Assembly (NCBI GenBank): GCA_013365325.1
Contig: JABVXV010000035.1
Coordinates: forward strand, 186,001 to 250,000
DNA from: Dipetalonema caudispina
Lineage: Eukaryota > Nematoda > Chromadorea > Rhabditida > Onchocercidae
Length of the DNA stretch: 64,000 nt
Reading direction: 5' to 3'
Every line of letters starts with the position of its first letter. The stretch's first letter is position 1. Shown here piece by piece: positions 1 through 13,689 of this stretch. The translations under genes and the position numbers were made by a program. The notes under the pieces were generated by a model, which ran no database searches, was not told the origin of the DNA, and saw nothing but the letters and a program-made list of their open reading frames with translations.

Positions 1-886
1 TCACTAATTCCCTCGAATAGAGTTATTGTGCATCCTTCCGTTGTCGCTTATGACTTTCGTCTGCTGCATTATGTAATAAAAAATCACTTCTCTTCGGTGA
101 CACAAAATATTGGTTTTTAAGTTTTATTTAACAAATGCTGAAGTAGCTGGAAAAAATTATTTTTCTTGTTTAATGAGGTAGTTTCTTGTGTGTTACCAGT
201 TCGGATGTGTAAAGTAAGAAATGATTGTCGTCTCCTCTCTCATCTAGGTTTTGTATGATGCTCAGTTCCTGTTAATTCTTGGACATGTAATTATTTGGTA
301 TGCTGGAGCCGATAACGTAAACTTTTGAATGTATTGCAATGTTCGTTTGTTTTCTTTCATTTGACTAAGCTTGCCTTGGTATGGTCGCAGATCAATTCAT
401 TCTGCTGTGAAATAATGTTGGAACCATACCTCTATTAGTAGTTTTTGTGAATACTTTTAAATCTTTCGATCTCTTTTGTGAGCTGAATTGTATTAGACTT
501 ATAATATTCTGGTGAAGTTAGCTTTCTCTTCATCAGCAGTCGTTTGTTATACATCTGATTGTTCTTTTTTTATTCCTTTTAGCACTATAGGTAATAGAAT
601 TCTTTAATTCTGTACCTGTAGAATGGTTCATTTTTCATTTTAAATTTAACCCTTCTTTGGAGAATAAATTTTGCTAACCATCTTTTATTTCATGATGCAG
701 GAAGAGACATTTGTTGAGCATTGTACTCGAACTTGAGTATATTTATGCTATTTGAACAGTGGTGGTAAGATGCTTTAAAAGCATTGCTGCAAACTGGAAG
801 CATGACGTTTTTTGCAGCATTCATCTCTCTCTTTTTGAAAGGGTATTGTGGTGAAAGCGTATTTCAGTTCACTTAGCGTTTTCAGA
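1..886. other. 5' flank of phosphomannomutase gene
   Basis: No recognisable gene. The first frame on + is open from the window edge to a TAA at 118-120 without an ATG, so it could be the last few codons of an upstream gene, but it matches nothing I know. The rest is T-rich and stop-dense on both strands. Possible polyadenylation motifs AATAAA occur near 75 and 663. The 3' end of this stretch holds the acceptor-like site described separately. Confidence 0.5.
876..885 (+). promoter_or_regulatory. Probable spliced-leader (trans-splice) acceptor
   Basis: A GCGTTTTCAG motif ends one base before the phosphomannomutase ATG at 887. It matches the nematode 3' splice consensus, and no convincing upstream cis donor plus coding exon is visible, so spliced-leader addition here is the simplest reading. 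Trans-splicing itself is inferred from nematode biology. Confidence 0.55.
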
Positions 887-2844
887 ATGAATGAATCGAA
901 AGGGGCTACGATACTTCTTTTTGATGTTGATGGCACTTTAACATTACCACGCCAGGTATGTTACATTATGAAGATGCTATGAGTTTGCGTATTTCATTAG
1001 AGATTTTTTTATCCAGACCGGAACTTGGTTATGTGGTATATTTGTTGGCCGGTGTTTTCATTGTTTCTTTGTGCGTTCTTCAGAAAATGGATCGAGCGAT
1101 GAGCAATTTCATGATGGAAGTGCACAAAGTAGTATCTTTAGCGATAGTGAGCGGTTCTGATCTACCAAAAATAGTCGAACAGTTAGGAGAAAACTTAGAG
1201 GATGGTAAAATATTTGATATGTACAAGTAGAAGAAAGTTAGAAGTTCGGATGTTTTGAGATTGTTAAACTATCAGTTGAGATTCTAATAAGATTGTTGAA
1301 GCATATGTTAATTTTACATATAACTTCGTTTTCGTATAGTTCCATTCAATTAATCGGGCTCAGTAGCATTTTTACTTGCCATTCTGCTCTGGTTTACACG
1401 GTTGCTTTCATTGTTAATGAATTTCTGCGTCAGTTGGCTCCATAGAATTCATTATAGTTCTGAGTCGTTTTGATTACGTGTTCACTGAAAATGGAGTTGT
1501 GAGTGTCAGTAAAGGGATCACATTTCCTGTGCAGGTTTTTTACTCATATTTTTGTATAACAAACATCTTAATTTGCTTGCTTCTCTTCATTTTTTCATTT
1601 TTTAGAAATTGGTTATATTTCGTCAAGTCTTAAACGATAATTCCGTACCTATGTGTCTGTTTCTTTTTTTTCTTTTTTTTTTTTTTCATGGTTGATCGTC
1701 TTTACCAGCACAGATGAGCCTACGTAATTGTTGATTATTTTTCCTTTTGCAAACCAGAATTGAAATGCTTGCAGTCAATAAAGCATTACCTTGGTGAAAA
1801 TCGACTGAAAAAACTCATCAATTTCACGTTACGAGAATTTTCAGAGATCGATTTGCCTGTTAAACGTGGACATTTCATTGAATTCCGAAATGCAAGTTTC
1901 GCTTATTCGTTTTGTAAAGTTTTGATAATTTTGAAAGATCCTTTGAAAGGTTTTCATGATTAGCAGTTTTGATTTCCAGCAAGTGAATAGAAAAGAGAAG
2001 AAGGGGAAGAAAGAAAGATTCACGAAAGACGATATGGAGTAAAGGAAATTTGAACCATAAGATACAGTGCACCGTCTTGGATCTTATCCATTTTTGGGAT
2101 GGGAATACTACCTGGTGTTGGTGGAGGCAAAGGTTTTAGTATATAATAATATCGAGAATCCTTTGGAATTTCATCGATCGTAATCTGTTTGAAAAGAATT
2201 TGACATATGAAATTAAGAAATCTTGGCATGTGTTTCAGTTCCTTACACTACTAGATTGTGTAGTGAATTTTGATCATATGAAACTTGAATTTAGGGGATG
2301 CTAAATCTCTCACCAATAGGCCGAAGTTGTACTCAAGAAGAACGACTACAATTTGTAGCTTATGATAAAGAACATGATGTCCGTCAGAAATTTGTCAAGA
2401 AACTTCAAGATTTTACGGAAGGATGGGATCTCAATATTTGTATAGGTAATTGCTCACTTCATTTCTTTCTTTCATTCCACTCTTTAATTACTTATCTTAT
2501 AGGTGGTCAAATCAGTATTGATGTGTTTCCTTATGGTTGGGACAAGACGTATTGTTTGCAGTTCCTGAACGATTTTCATACAATTCACTTTTTTGGCGAT
2601 AGGACTGCACCGGTTCGTCATCATTTCATGTGTGATTTTATCAAGTCAGTAAAGAATAGAATCTCTTGCTCTATGTGTGTATAGTTAATACGGTAGATTA
2701 ATTCTATGTTTGTATGCATATATTTTTCATGTTTAGGGAGGTAATGACTACGATCTGTTTATTCATCCTAGAATCACTGGATATACCGTTAAAGACCCAG
2801 AAGACACTAGGAAACAAGTCCGTAAACTGTTGGAAACTCTGTGA
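887..2844 (+). CDS. PMM2: Phosphomannomutase
   Basis: Converts mannose-6-phosphate to mannose-1-phosphate in the cytosol, feeding GDP-mannose for N-glycans and GPI anchors. Seven exons join in frame: 887-955, 1084-1204, 1458-1534, 1775-1891, 2295-2445, 2503-2612, 2737-2844, giving 250 aa against about 246 for human PMM2. Visible hallmarks in order are the HAD nucleophile motif DVDGT (D13, D15), [33 protein letters not shown] (R138 aligns with the human arginine most often mutated in PMM2-CDG), [15 protein letters not shown] and GDRTAPGGND. The start is the first in-frame ATG, directly after an acceptor-like site. Intron 4 (1892-2294) uses a GC donor (GCAAGT) and TTTAG acceptor; only this splice gives the conserved EFRN-GMLN junction. 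Intron 5 (57 bp) is stop-free. Cap-type HAD fold and dimerisation are known for the family. Identity is very secure. Confidence 0.95.
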
Positions 2845-3796
2845 TAACAATCGTTGCAGTTATAATTGTATTACTGCTCTCATTTACATGACAAATATTG
2901 AGTAATGAGTCAGAGTAAGTACTGTTAATTTTATTTTAGCATGTGCTTTTTATTTCTATATTTTTTGCGAAGTGAACGTGTAGTGAGTAGACACGGCTCC
3001 TAAAATTAGTCTTTTTTTTTCCTTTAAAAGATTATAAAGCAAAACAAAGTTCCACTTGTATTTTGCGGCATAGTATATAAATATGGTCAAAATAAGAAGT
3101 ATCTATTTTCCACGTTAAAGTATGGGACTTTGATTCGTTGCACCACAATCACTCTTCTGTACACCATACGTAATTTATCGATCCCATAATTAATTCATAA
3201 ATGTTCTGCAATAGTTGACAATTATGCAAAAAATGAAGGGTGAAAAGGTCACGAAAGTCGAATTTAGCTAATGCAAATTATAAGAGCTCAGAAGTTGAAG
3301 ATCTTCACAGGGACGGAAAGAACTAACGATATAGTGGATTAAAAAGAGTATGCGAAGAAGTGAAACAGATTCGTATTCGTACATTACACGGATTCGTACA
3401 GAAATATCACGAAAGCAAATATCCGCAGGTATGAAGCGATCGTCACTGTAGTGGGGAGAAGTCGATTCCTTCAAGTTGAGACTTTCGTGTTCTATGTCGG
3501 TGACATCGAGAAGCACTCTGAGCACGACGATACCAGCGTTGAATTCTGAGAACATTTTTCAGCATGGTTGAAGATTTCATTTGCAAGAATTTAATGGAAG
3601 TTTTGTATCCCAGAACGTACAAGGGAGTCCCACTTGTACAAACTCTTAAATTAGTACTTGAAAATAGTAGTCATTTTTAACTTTGTTCACCCCGGGATGT
3701 ACATTGAGATATATGAAGTTGAAATGGGACTCAATAAATCAAACCATGTAGTTTTCCGCCAAATGATAGTTGGTAGTTTTGATGCATTTAAGTAAA
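2845..3796. other. Convergent intergenic region
   Basis: Lies between the stop codons of the phosphomannomutase (+) and ankyrin (-) genes, so it should hold both 3' ends. No canonical AATAAA sits close behind either stop; TATAAA-like variants occur near 3033 and 3072 on +. A 95-codon open frame on - (3555-3268) has no recognisable motif and lies beyond the ankyrin stop, so I do not call it a gene. Confidence 0.5.
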
Positions 3797-6700
3797 CTAG
3801 GGTTGGAAATCTCTGTAAAGAAAATCCGATGGAAATGACAAGCCGTACATTCGTGCAGCCATATCTTGTATTTCACTAGCTAGCATTGCACCATTCGTTT
3901 CTAGAAATGAGGCAAGGATATAGTTTTTCTTTTCTAAAGCTAATGATAATGTTGTTTGATTGTCGGCAGCCGAATAACAATTAATATTTGATGAATTTCT
4001 GAAATAAAAGCATACATAATTCTTCTGTTTTTTTAATGATGCTGACTTTTCTATAAAAGTTGCGGGATAATAAGCTTCATTTTACGTTGGAAAATTTTTT
4101 CGTTTTTTTTTGCTGCACGTACTGCTTGTAGCTACGATTAAGAATAAAGGCACAATGAAAGAAAAACGGCTGACTTGAGCATTAAAATGATTGTAGACCA
4201 GCAGCCCTGTTGTATTGCAACCATCAGAGGATCCCATCCACGATTATCTCTTATCAGAGGATCTGCCCCACACTTCAAATTCAATGTCATCGCCAAATTA
4301 AGCTTTCAAAAAAAAAAAAAAAAAAAAAAGAATGAGCGGAGAGATAACGAATTCCCAAACAACATAAGCTGCAAATAAGAAAAAAGTACTCTTAACAAAT
4401 ATCGTACGCACTGCACGGCGTTATGTTCAGTAGCGCAATGTAGTGGCGTTTGTCCCTTGTTATTTCGCGTATTTAACAAAGATGAATCCTTTAAATAATG
4501 TAAGAGCTGACGAAGGGCTTCCTTCTTGCCATCCCAGTCTGCAGCCATATGAAGCGCTGTATTGTTGAACTAAATCAGAAATCTTTATTGCATCGTAATG
4601 CTACCATACATGACACTTGAACTTTCCCTTGAACACTCGGAAATTCACCTTATCTTGACTGCAGTAGTCAACACCAGCATGCAGGAGACGTCGTACAGCT
4701 TTTGCACTACCACTTTTTGCTGCCACTATAAGAGGAGTCTCACCAAGCTTATTTCGCTTCTGAAAGTCGTAAATGCAGTTTAAATACATTAATTCATCCA
4801 TCCTCTGTAGTTGGCTGAACATATTGAAATAATAATCCGTGAAGCGAATAGATTGCTACATACAAAGTAACAGAAGAATATTCTGTTACTGAAGTCTTCC
4901 TCACAATTCTTATCATCTCTAAAGTGAACGAACCTCAGCATTCCATTTGAACAAGAGTAACGTACTGATGACCTCAATATGATCACCTGCGGCAGCTAAA
5001 TGAAGTGCAGTGCAACCCTGGTTGTCGCACTCCTCCTGATTTACTAATGGATTTGCATCGATCATGGTACGTATCGAGATATCGATGCCATTCATTGCTG
5101 CCCACATAAATGCGCTATGACCATTATTTGTATAGACTTCCTGAAGAAATTTTCATAAATGGTCGTCCACTTCTAATTACTGCAAATATGGTATGAGAGT
5201 CGAGATTTTCTGAACTAAAAGGACTTCTCGTTGAGATGTTAACTTTATATTTTATGACTGATATAAAAACTTACATCGATATATTTATTTGCTTTGTACA
5301 AAAGTCTAAGTGTGGTACAGAATCCACGGATAGCAGCATAGTGCATCGGCGTCGCACCGTAACTGTCTTGTCCTCTTATCGATGCACCACATTCCAAAAG
5401 TAGCGCCGCTTGGCGTAATTTACCACCTGCCGCTGCATGATGCAATGCTGTGTGGAAATCCGGATCTATAGACTTCAACTGCTTACCTAACCACTGCTTA
5501 AAAAATCATCACATCAGTAATCTTTCTCTGTCTGTGATTGTATTGTAAATAAAAATGCGCAAGCGTGCTTTTACCGTAATTTTCATAAGTTGTGAAGCAT
5601 CTGATTCATAAATTCTACGTTACAGCATCATGAGGCGATAATGTCAGTTCAAATATTACAAGCTTATTTGAGAATAAACGATAAACCAACACATATACAT
5701 ACCTCCTTGCCACCTTTATAAACTAAAAGAGCCTTAGTAAGTGAAACTGCATCATTGATTACTGAACACATCAGCGCTGTTTGTCCTAACACATCTCGCA
5801 AAAGCACCAGCTCAGGACAGCACCTTAGAATTACTCTCACCACCTCCAACTGTGCTAAATTAGTTGGCAAATGAATTAGAGGTCAATGAATCATCGTAGC
5901 GCTAGTGATAATTTGGCTTATCAAACATGAGAAGCTTGATTTCTTTCTGGTGCGCTCCGCTTAAGAAGCCGTATGACCCGAGTTGTTATATCAATGCAAA
6001 ATATGAATCGACAAAGAATTAAACCTTTGTCACATTCAGGACATCTTTTTTCAAAAGTTTCAATCGCTGTACATCCACCAAGTGAACACATTTTCAGCTC
6101 TGCTGCTTCCAGCTTACTATCGTATTCCAGTAATGATGGACAATTTTTAGTAAAACAAGCAAAACTGCACTTCACTGTTGCCATTTCATGAAGCACTGTG
6201 CCTCTAAATAAGTTAAGAAAACAAAGTGAAGCAAACCTTTACAATACCACCAACCTTTGCTAACATTACACAGTTGCACTGTAATAAGAAACATGGCATA
6301 TTTCGATCTAATAGAGATATTTTACAAAAGTACATTTTTAATTTCTAACCGTCCAATTTGCCAAAACAATGTCCGCCTCGATGCCTCCCTAAGAACAACT
6401 CCAACATTAGTTCTCTTCGTCGAATTATAGATCTTGTTAACGATTTGATTAAGATTATCAGTTAGTAACAAATTTGCAGTTTCCACACTGTTCCAAAGGC
6501 ACGCTACATGTAATGGTGTCTGATTGTCTTGATTGCATTGTTGTAACATCTCTTCTACCACGATCCATCCAAAATATTTCATGATGAACCTTAATATAAT
6601 CTGCAATATAAGTTCTTATCAAGTATCGGCTAAAAATGAAATTAATGTATTGAAATCACTGTGACACAAAGTCGATTTCTTTACAACATCGATATCTAAG

Positions 6701-8863
6701 TACTATGATTGATTATAACTTGGCATTCATTAAAGGGAAAAAAGATCAGTAAAAATGTGTCAATTGTATGGTTCAGTTCCTGAAGTGATGACAAACAACG
6801 ATCGGGTGATTATAACAGGCGTAGGATTGGTATTTAGGGATAAAAAAGTTTTTATTTCGTAAAATTCGGGAATTCAAATAAGGACTCATTTTTAAACGGC
6901 AGAAGACAATCAGTCGAGTTTGATACGAGGCACCTTTGATCAAGAATTTATAAACAAAATATTTGCTACCAACTTTTAAACACCGTTTTTTGCGTAACCT
7001 GCATGCCAAATGCAATAAACTATCGCCGTTAAAGTCACGTTGCAACGCAAATTTATACGATATTCCACAACTACTTCTCTTCATGCTGCCCTGAAAACAA
7101 GACGTTTAAGTAGCAACATCATGAAAAATCAGAAGCCTCAAGATTATCATATCAGATAAACACACGGGAAAAATAAAAAAAGAAATCGCAAATGAAAATC
7201 TACATACCGTCTTTTCTTGTTCAAAGAAAATCTTCAGAAACAGCTTTAAGCAACTTGAAGCATCATTATACGCGGCGGTATGAAGTACAGAATGACCTTT
7301 TATGGTAGTGAGTTGGAAATCAGCGCCAAGGCTTTAAAAAATTATGACTGAGAATACATCGAGTAATGATTCAAAGACTTTAGCCATCTTAAATAAACCA
7401 TAAGCTAACTTTTAAATTTGAAACTGAAAAATAAGGAACTAAACGTTAATGCATATACATACCTCAGTAACAGCCGAACAACAGTAACATGATCATTTGC
7501 AGTAGCCCAGTGAAGTAAAGTTATGCCTTGTGAATTCGCTGCATTAACGGACACTTTCAAAACGTTGATCAGGTATAGCAATTGCAGTCCATCTCCACTA
7601 ATTGCTGCACGTATGGCAGACAAATGATTCTGAAATCTCTAGATCACGTTTGATCACGTGTATGCATCCGATTTTTTGGATATAGGAAACAACAATACTG
7701 TTCTCGACAGTCCACCACATGCATCATACGTAGAATAAGACAAAACATATTTAAATTTATCTTATAATAATTTATTACCCAAAGCCAACAAACACATTGT
7801 ATGGAGGCGAACGGAACGCGTGTGAATGCTTCATTAACAGGAAAATTTGTGTTATCTCTTTTTCATGGAATTTCATGATATGAAGTAAAAATGCATCTTT
7901 TATATGGTAATAACTAACGAACATCAGAATCGATATGAAGTGAGTTAAAATTGAAAGAATTTGACTGATTCATGACAGGTGGTCCTTGCATGTCTTCACT
8001 ATTCTCTGTTTGTGCACTATCTTTGATATCCGAATGGTGCTGATAATTCTAAATCTATTGTTGATATGTTTTGAAGATATAACTTGATGTAAATTTGGGA
8101 AGCGAAGTTCGCAACGTTTGTGCTTCTCAGAAGTAATACCAACCGCATAAAAATAAAATTTCAACAGTTCAAACTGTATTGTTTTTGATTTTATATGGTC
8201 AATACCATCGATCGGAGAATTTTGAATTTACAAGCGAGGAACTTTTAAGAAGAAGTTTCAAAAAAACTGACTCACATTAGTTACAGATCCTTGATTATTG
8301 GAAGAGCGAAAACCTTCATCACTTGACGAACGTAGCTTGGGAACTCTAAAGAAACTTTTTGTCCATTTTTCTAGGAATTATGAATGGTTGTCCATATTTG
8401 TAAAACTGGAAGGATATTAGGAGTGCAACCCTTGAGGTATTTCAGTATTCTAAATGAAAAGTTGCTTAACTCACCTCCTTCATTATTCTGAATACGACTT
8501 TGTTACCCTCTCTTTTCCTAATTATTTATAGATCCACCAGACAATTTCTGATAATTTCGGTCCAGAAAGTAATTGAAGGCAAGAGAAACCCAGAGAGTAA
8601 CAAAGAAAGAACATCTCCACATCTAATCTCATAATTCGTATTCACGTTGAAGTGTCATAAATTATTGTACTACACCTGCAAAATTCCCAGCGCACATCTT
8701 CAGCGCATGGAATAAAGCGAGCATTCAACAAGAGTACGCCACCATCACTACCGTTTTCTGAATTATTTACACTAGGTAAGTTAAATCCATAAGAACGAGC
8801 TTCTGTTGACGTACGATATAAGCCAAAGCACGAGCGATTCAGAGAATTCTCCTTTCTGTTCAT
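3797..8863 (-). CDS. Multi-ankyrin-repeat protein (inversin-like architecture)
   Basis: Fourteen exons join in frame on -: 8863-8676, 8345-8276, 7629-7463, 7331-7208, 7090-6974, 6600-6326, 6203-6025, 5854-5703, 5493-5275, 5140-4934, 4759-4649, 4569-4390, 4272-4175, 3998-3797; about 762 aa. Residues 1-86 are a Ser/Asn-rich leader without motif; roughly 87-735 are ankyrin repeats, with helix signatures such as GITLLHWATAND, QTPLHVACLWN, FHTALHHAAAGG, GATPMHYAA, CTALHLAAAGD, GETPLIVAAKSG and GQTPLHCATEHN. A cysteine-containing stretch (about 325-370: MCSLGGC, RCPECDK) interrupts the repeats. No membrane segment, kinase, KH, SOCS or IQ motif is seen, so a scaffold role is likely but the partner is unknown. 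Exon 9 could start at 5478 instead, and the exon 7-8 junction is the least certain. The start follows a TTTTCAG acceptor. I cannot name the orthologue. Confidence 0.82.
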
Positions 8864-8865
8864 TG

Positions 8866-8878
8866 CTGAAAAGAGAAA
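8866..8878 (-). promoter_or_regulatory. Probable spliced-leader acceptor of the ankyrin gene
   Basis: On - the sequence TTTCTCTTTTCAG is followed after two bases by the ATG at 8863. The pyrimidine tract plus CAG is a near-ideal nematode acceptor and supports this ATG as the start. It could instead be a cis acceptor of an unseen 5' exon. Confidence 0.5.
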
Positions 8879-11800
8879 GTCAATCAATAGTTGAAGCCAC
8901 TTCCGCAATGAAGACTGGCAATTAAAACAGGAATATGAGGAAATATTGATGGATTTGCATGTGGGAACTCCGGCTTCATTGATACTAATCTTATAATCTT
9001 ATGAAGCCACTGTATCAATCCTTTAAATTCACTATTACTTTTCATTCCTTCTTCTCTTCTCAAATCCATAATTCAAAATCAAATGATAAACGACTTTCTG
9101 AAAATGATAAAAGGATAATTGCAATAAAACACTCCTTTCATCTCCCTCTTTATTTCCAGGGAAGTGAGGATGCATTTTTAAATCAAAACTGGAATATCCC
9201 TATACATTTACCAAGTAGTCTTTTAAATTTCAACTAACAGTTTAGCTTTTCAAATGGCCGTCCTTTCAGCACAATGAGTTTATTAAAGCTTGAAAAACTT
9301 AATATTATTGAATATAAACAAATAAGTCAAAGCAGGGAGAGATTGAAGCATTAAACATTAGTTTGTCGTTATTTAGTATCAGTTAAGAGAATGACATGTT
9401 TTTGCTTGTAGATCATAAATGGGGATAATCCACAAGTTTTATGCTGAAACATGACTTCACTGCCCTACGAACTAATACTACTTTCTTACAACACTTCCCG
9501 TCTACCAATATTTGATTGCTTCACTTTTCCTGGTAAGGATTAGATAAGAGATCGGGCTTTACCATTTGATTGCTGCGTCGTTGATGTTCTTCATATTATT
9601 ACTTTTTACTGTATCTTCACATCACTACCAGTGTCATCCTGAAAATGTGTTTCGTGATGCAGATCATGTTGCTTGCACAGCTATTGAGTTCCTAACATAC
9701 AAATGAAGGTAAACTCTATCCTGGTTTCCAGCTCGCATCATTTCGTTTATCATCTCGACGTTTCCAAGAAATTAAAAGCAGTTGACATATTAAGCAATGC
9801 GACATTCCAGTAAATCATCAGTCCATCTACCACTTTATAGAGATGTTTTCTTCCTTTCTTAATCGTATTGTTAAATGTTAGAAAAAAGGATATTAAACGT
9901 AGTGTCAGATGAAAGTTCAGAAGATTACTGATCACTCGGATATTACCAAAGGCGTGCTCGCTCACAAACAATAGCTAATTTTCGACGACGGTTATTTGGT
10001 CATCGGAAAATCTTATTGGAGAGAAGCGAACCTTTGGAATGTCACAGGACGTTAACTTTCGTTTTAAATGAAGGCTTATAAAGTGAATAAAATTGGTTCG
10101 CATAAGGAAAGCAATCAAATTACTACTGGGAATTCAGCTATGTTCAACATTTCTGTAAAGCTACTTTTGCTCGGTGATCTGCATGACAACATTAGATCTA
10201 TCGACAAGGAACAGGTGGAATTTGATTCATGTAAAGACGACAATCTTTTTCAGTTATATGGCTCAGCCAATACTGATATGCTTGCAATGAGACTTGATGA
10301 TTCTGTTTTTTAAGGCAGAAAATTTCTTGCAAATACAACATTCTGACTTTTCACTATTTTCAACTCATTAATAAATATAAAAAAAGAGAAAAAAGAAGAT
10401 GTAAAATAAATCATTTTTCTGCAGATAGGTTCTATAATTGACATATTTTAAAAAATCTAATCCAAAATTCTATTCTTTTAAGAGAAAAGGAGAAAGACAA
10501 GAAAATGGTAGTGTTGCGTTCCCTAGTATGGTTAACATCGTATTACCACAGCGACCACGCAGAACTTGGCTTCAAAATCTCATGCAATAAAAATGTTTTA
10601 TTCGAATTTGAATTGAACATATAGTAATACGCTGATTATCACAGAACTGGGAAGATCTTCCAAAATGGACTTCTTATTGTCTTTATTAAGGGTCAACTGT
10701 TACATTTTCCTTAAAAATATTAGTCAAAAATAAATTGCCTTTATCTATTTTACCCTATTTAATTCAAATATTACTCAAAACTTCGAATAAAAAATGATTT
10801 ACTCGTTGCTGTTGGTATATTTCACGGGAATTTCAATCTGTGGATCAAAAACTGTTTGAATCTTATGGTTTCGCACATCAAAGAGTACAGTGAAGAGTAT
10901 TTGATAGTAAAATGAAATTCTTTGTTAAATATCATTATACAATAAATATAATTTTCAGCTTGACATGATTTATTTAAGGTTTTAAAAGATTTCATGATAT
11001 TATCATTAAACTCTTAGCAACCTCTTGTTTTAGCCCGCTTTCTTTGTCCAGAAAAAGGATCCGTTTAGCCTGCGGAGGTCGGCCGAAATTGAAAGCAGAC
11101 AACCCAATAGCAAGCAGTGTCTTACTAAAAGTTTGATAGATCGACGTAAATGCATTTATTGATCCAGATAATCTTAATTGCCAGTTCGGAAATTCATAGA
11201 GCATCATGTAAAAATCAATAAAAGATTTTGATCACATTAGAAGATTTGGTAGTAAATGAAGAATCCAATCGTACAATTCTTAACCTTTCAAATCTTTAAA
11301 CAACGAAATGAAAAAAAAGCGTACCTGATATCCTAGCTTATGTATTAGTAATAAATGAGAGATGTCTAGCTGATTCCTAATTATTTAATGTTTCTCTTCC
11401 ATAAAATTTCGTCGGTAACGTTAAGAGCAAAGCGATTCATCATTTTATAGATTTTATGAAGGTATTGCAGGGTTTTAGCTAGCAGAGGTCAAACGTTCAC
11501 TAAAAAACTGGTGGATGAAAGCAGAGATTTAGCGATTGGAACCATCCGCTATTTTTAGAAAGATAAAGCATCAAACCACTTGAATCTGTTGATTTATTCG
11601 AGTTCACGATGGATGAGAAGGAGCAGAGAATTGACGACTGCACCAGTGCATTTCTTCAAGAACAAAATTAATTTATTCTAATCATCGATAGCTTCTTTCT
11701 ATCTGCAAGGCGACTTTTCCTATCTTTGTCTTAGGAAAGGCTAAATACAGAATCTGACAGATTTTAACTGAAACTGACAGCATTGATCCTTCATAGCTAA

Positions 11801-13296
11801 TTTAAAAGTGCTCAGATCAAAATTTGGTTTTGCTTTTTATCGCACATGTAATGCACAAAAGTATTTTTTGCAGTATTCACCCGTTTCGTATATGTAATAA
11901 TTACCGTTTAAATAGCTGAAAGAACCATAAATTAAGAAATCAAGCTATTGTATGCTTTTACAAAAATTTACCTGCTCCTTCCTCTACTTACTACTCCAGA
12001 TAAGCGAGAAACGGCAATATGAATGCAAGTTTTCCATACTCCTTCATACTAACTGGCTATATGAAAAGTCCGAGGCATTCATTATATTACAAATAATATG
12101 GTAGTAAGTTTTGAAGTTAAAAGAGCAGTGTTTGCTCTAATTTCGTGTGCTAACTGTCATCACTTTTTCTTTCCATAAAGTGCTCTGAAAAATTCACTTG
12201 GTGCTATAACATTCACTTTTTATCAAATCGCACCATTTATATTTTGATTGAGGTTGAAAAAAATCAAGAAATGAAATGACAACAGACAGTACACATTTAT
12301 TCCATCAATTTGAAAGTTAGGATTTGATTGACACCAGAACAACTAGCTCAAAACATAGGAGACACTGTAACCGATGGGTTACAATGAAAATGAATTTGTA
12401 CTTTCATTCTTGTTTAATATGGAATAGTCAAAAAGTAGTTCTCTACCTCAGTTAATAATAACTGCTTTATGCATCTACTTCAGTCTTTAAAAATTCTCAA
12501 ATGGTCTAGCATCTAGAGTGAAACATACCTGTAGCTTGAATTGAAAGTGAAGAAATATAATACACCAAACACTGTCGAAGTGCGATCATGCATTCAACAT
12601 AACTCCATATCTCCATATTTCAAAAAATGTGTGATTTTTATAGAAAGCGCATAAAACTAGGCCAATATGTCGAGAACTTCCTTGCACCCAAAGTTGGGAA
12701 CTGGCAGGTACAAAAATTGGAAAAACTACGTCATTCTAAAGAACGGATTCAAATTATCAAAAAAACTAAATGTTCAGTTAAAGTATAGAAAATCCTTGGT
12801 CCCATTGTTCGCTTTACACAATAATTATTCGAAATTTTGTAACTCTTCCACCTAATTTACTTTGGCACCAGCATTCCACTAACTTTCATTCCATAAAAAT
12901 TATTCTATTCGCTCTCTCACAACCCTTTAGTAAAAACAGCCCACTTGTCGATCGAAAATTTTTTATGGTAAGTATATCTAAATAAAATTAACTTATGTAG
13001 TAGAATTATTTTCATTTGAATGATTGTCATATCAATTGCGATTTGAGGAAAGTTATAATGTCTAACATAAATCATTTTATTTATAGTCATTCTTACCTGA
13101 AATACGGTAAAACAATACGCTCGTTACCCATTACCAAAGTAATAAATCACATTTAAATTAATCTCAACCATATTGGCGAAAAGATTACTACACAATAATC
13201 CTTGTTCTTTATGCTTAATACAATGTTCTTTGTATATATAGTAGTTATACGAAAACGATGAATTCAATGTTGATCCTTTTTGTGTTTCAGTTTTAG

Positions 13297-13689
13297 TTTC
13301 TGTGTTTGGGTTTTGACTTCACTCTTCAACAACAGTTCCAACTTTCTTGTTCTACTATACTTACCAATAAAGATTTTCTACGGTGTTATTCTGCACTCAC
13401 ATCTACATCCCATCGACGATCAACTCCATTATTAACAAGCAACTCAAGATCATCCTGTAAAGTCAAAGAAGAACCTCTCTCAAGGAAGAAAACAACTTTC
13501 ACCAAATACTCGAGAAGCAAAGCTTTCTCAAATCAACAAACAGAAAAAACCCACGACACCACTGCAGACTCAAAATTGTATACAAATCCTTCTTCAGTCA
13601 ACTTCGTCCAGCGTTGTAATCCATCATTCGTAGGAGCAAGACACAAAATGATACTTAATGATGTACACCGCTGCAACGCCACAAATTAA
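13297..13689 (+). other. Unassigned open frame, 130 codons
   Basis: A frame free of stops from 13297 to the TAA at 13687-13689, directly downstream of a good acceptor motif (TGTGTTTCAG ending at 13290) but separated from it by an in-frame TAG. There is no ATG near its left end. The conceptual product is rich in Ser, Thr, Asn and Lys with no motif I recognise. The region is locally C- and A-rich, which lowers stop frequency on +. It may be an exon of an unknown gene or chance. Confidence 0.15.

Noticed and set aside
3268..3555. 95-codon open frame on -, first considered as an extra ankyrin-gene exon
   Set aside because: The ankyrin reading frame already ends in a good terminal exon with a stop at 3799-3797, upstream of this frame, and no motif is present.
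5973..6191. 72-codon + strand open frame
   Set aside because: Antisense shadow of ankyrin exon 7.
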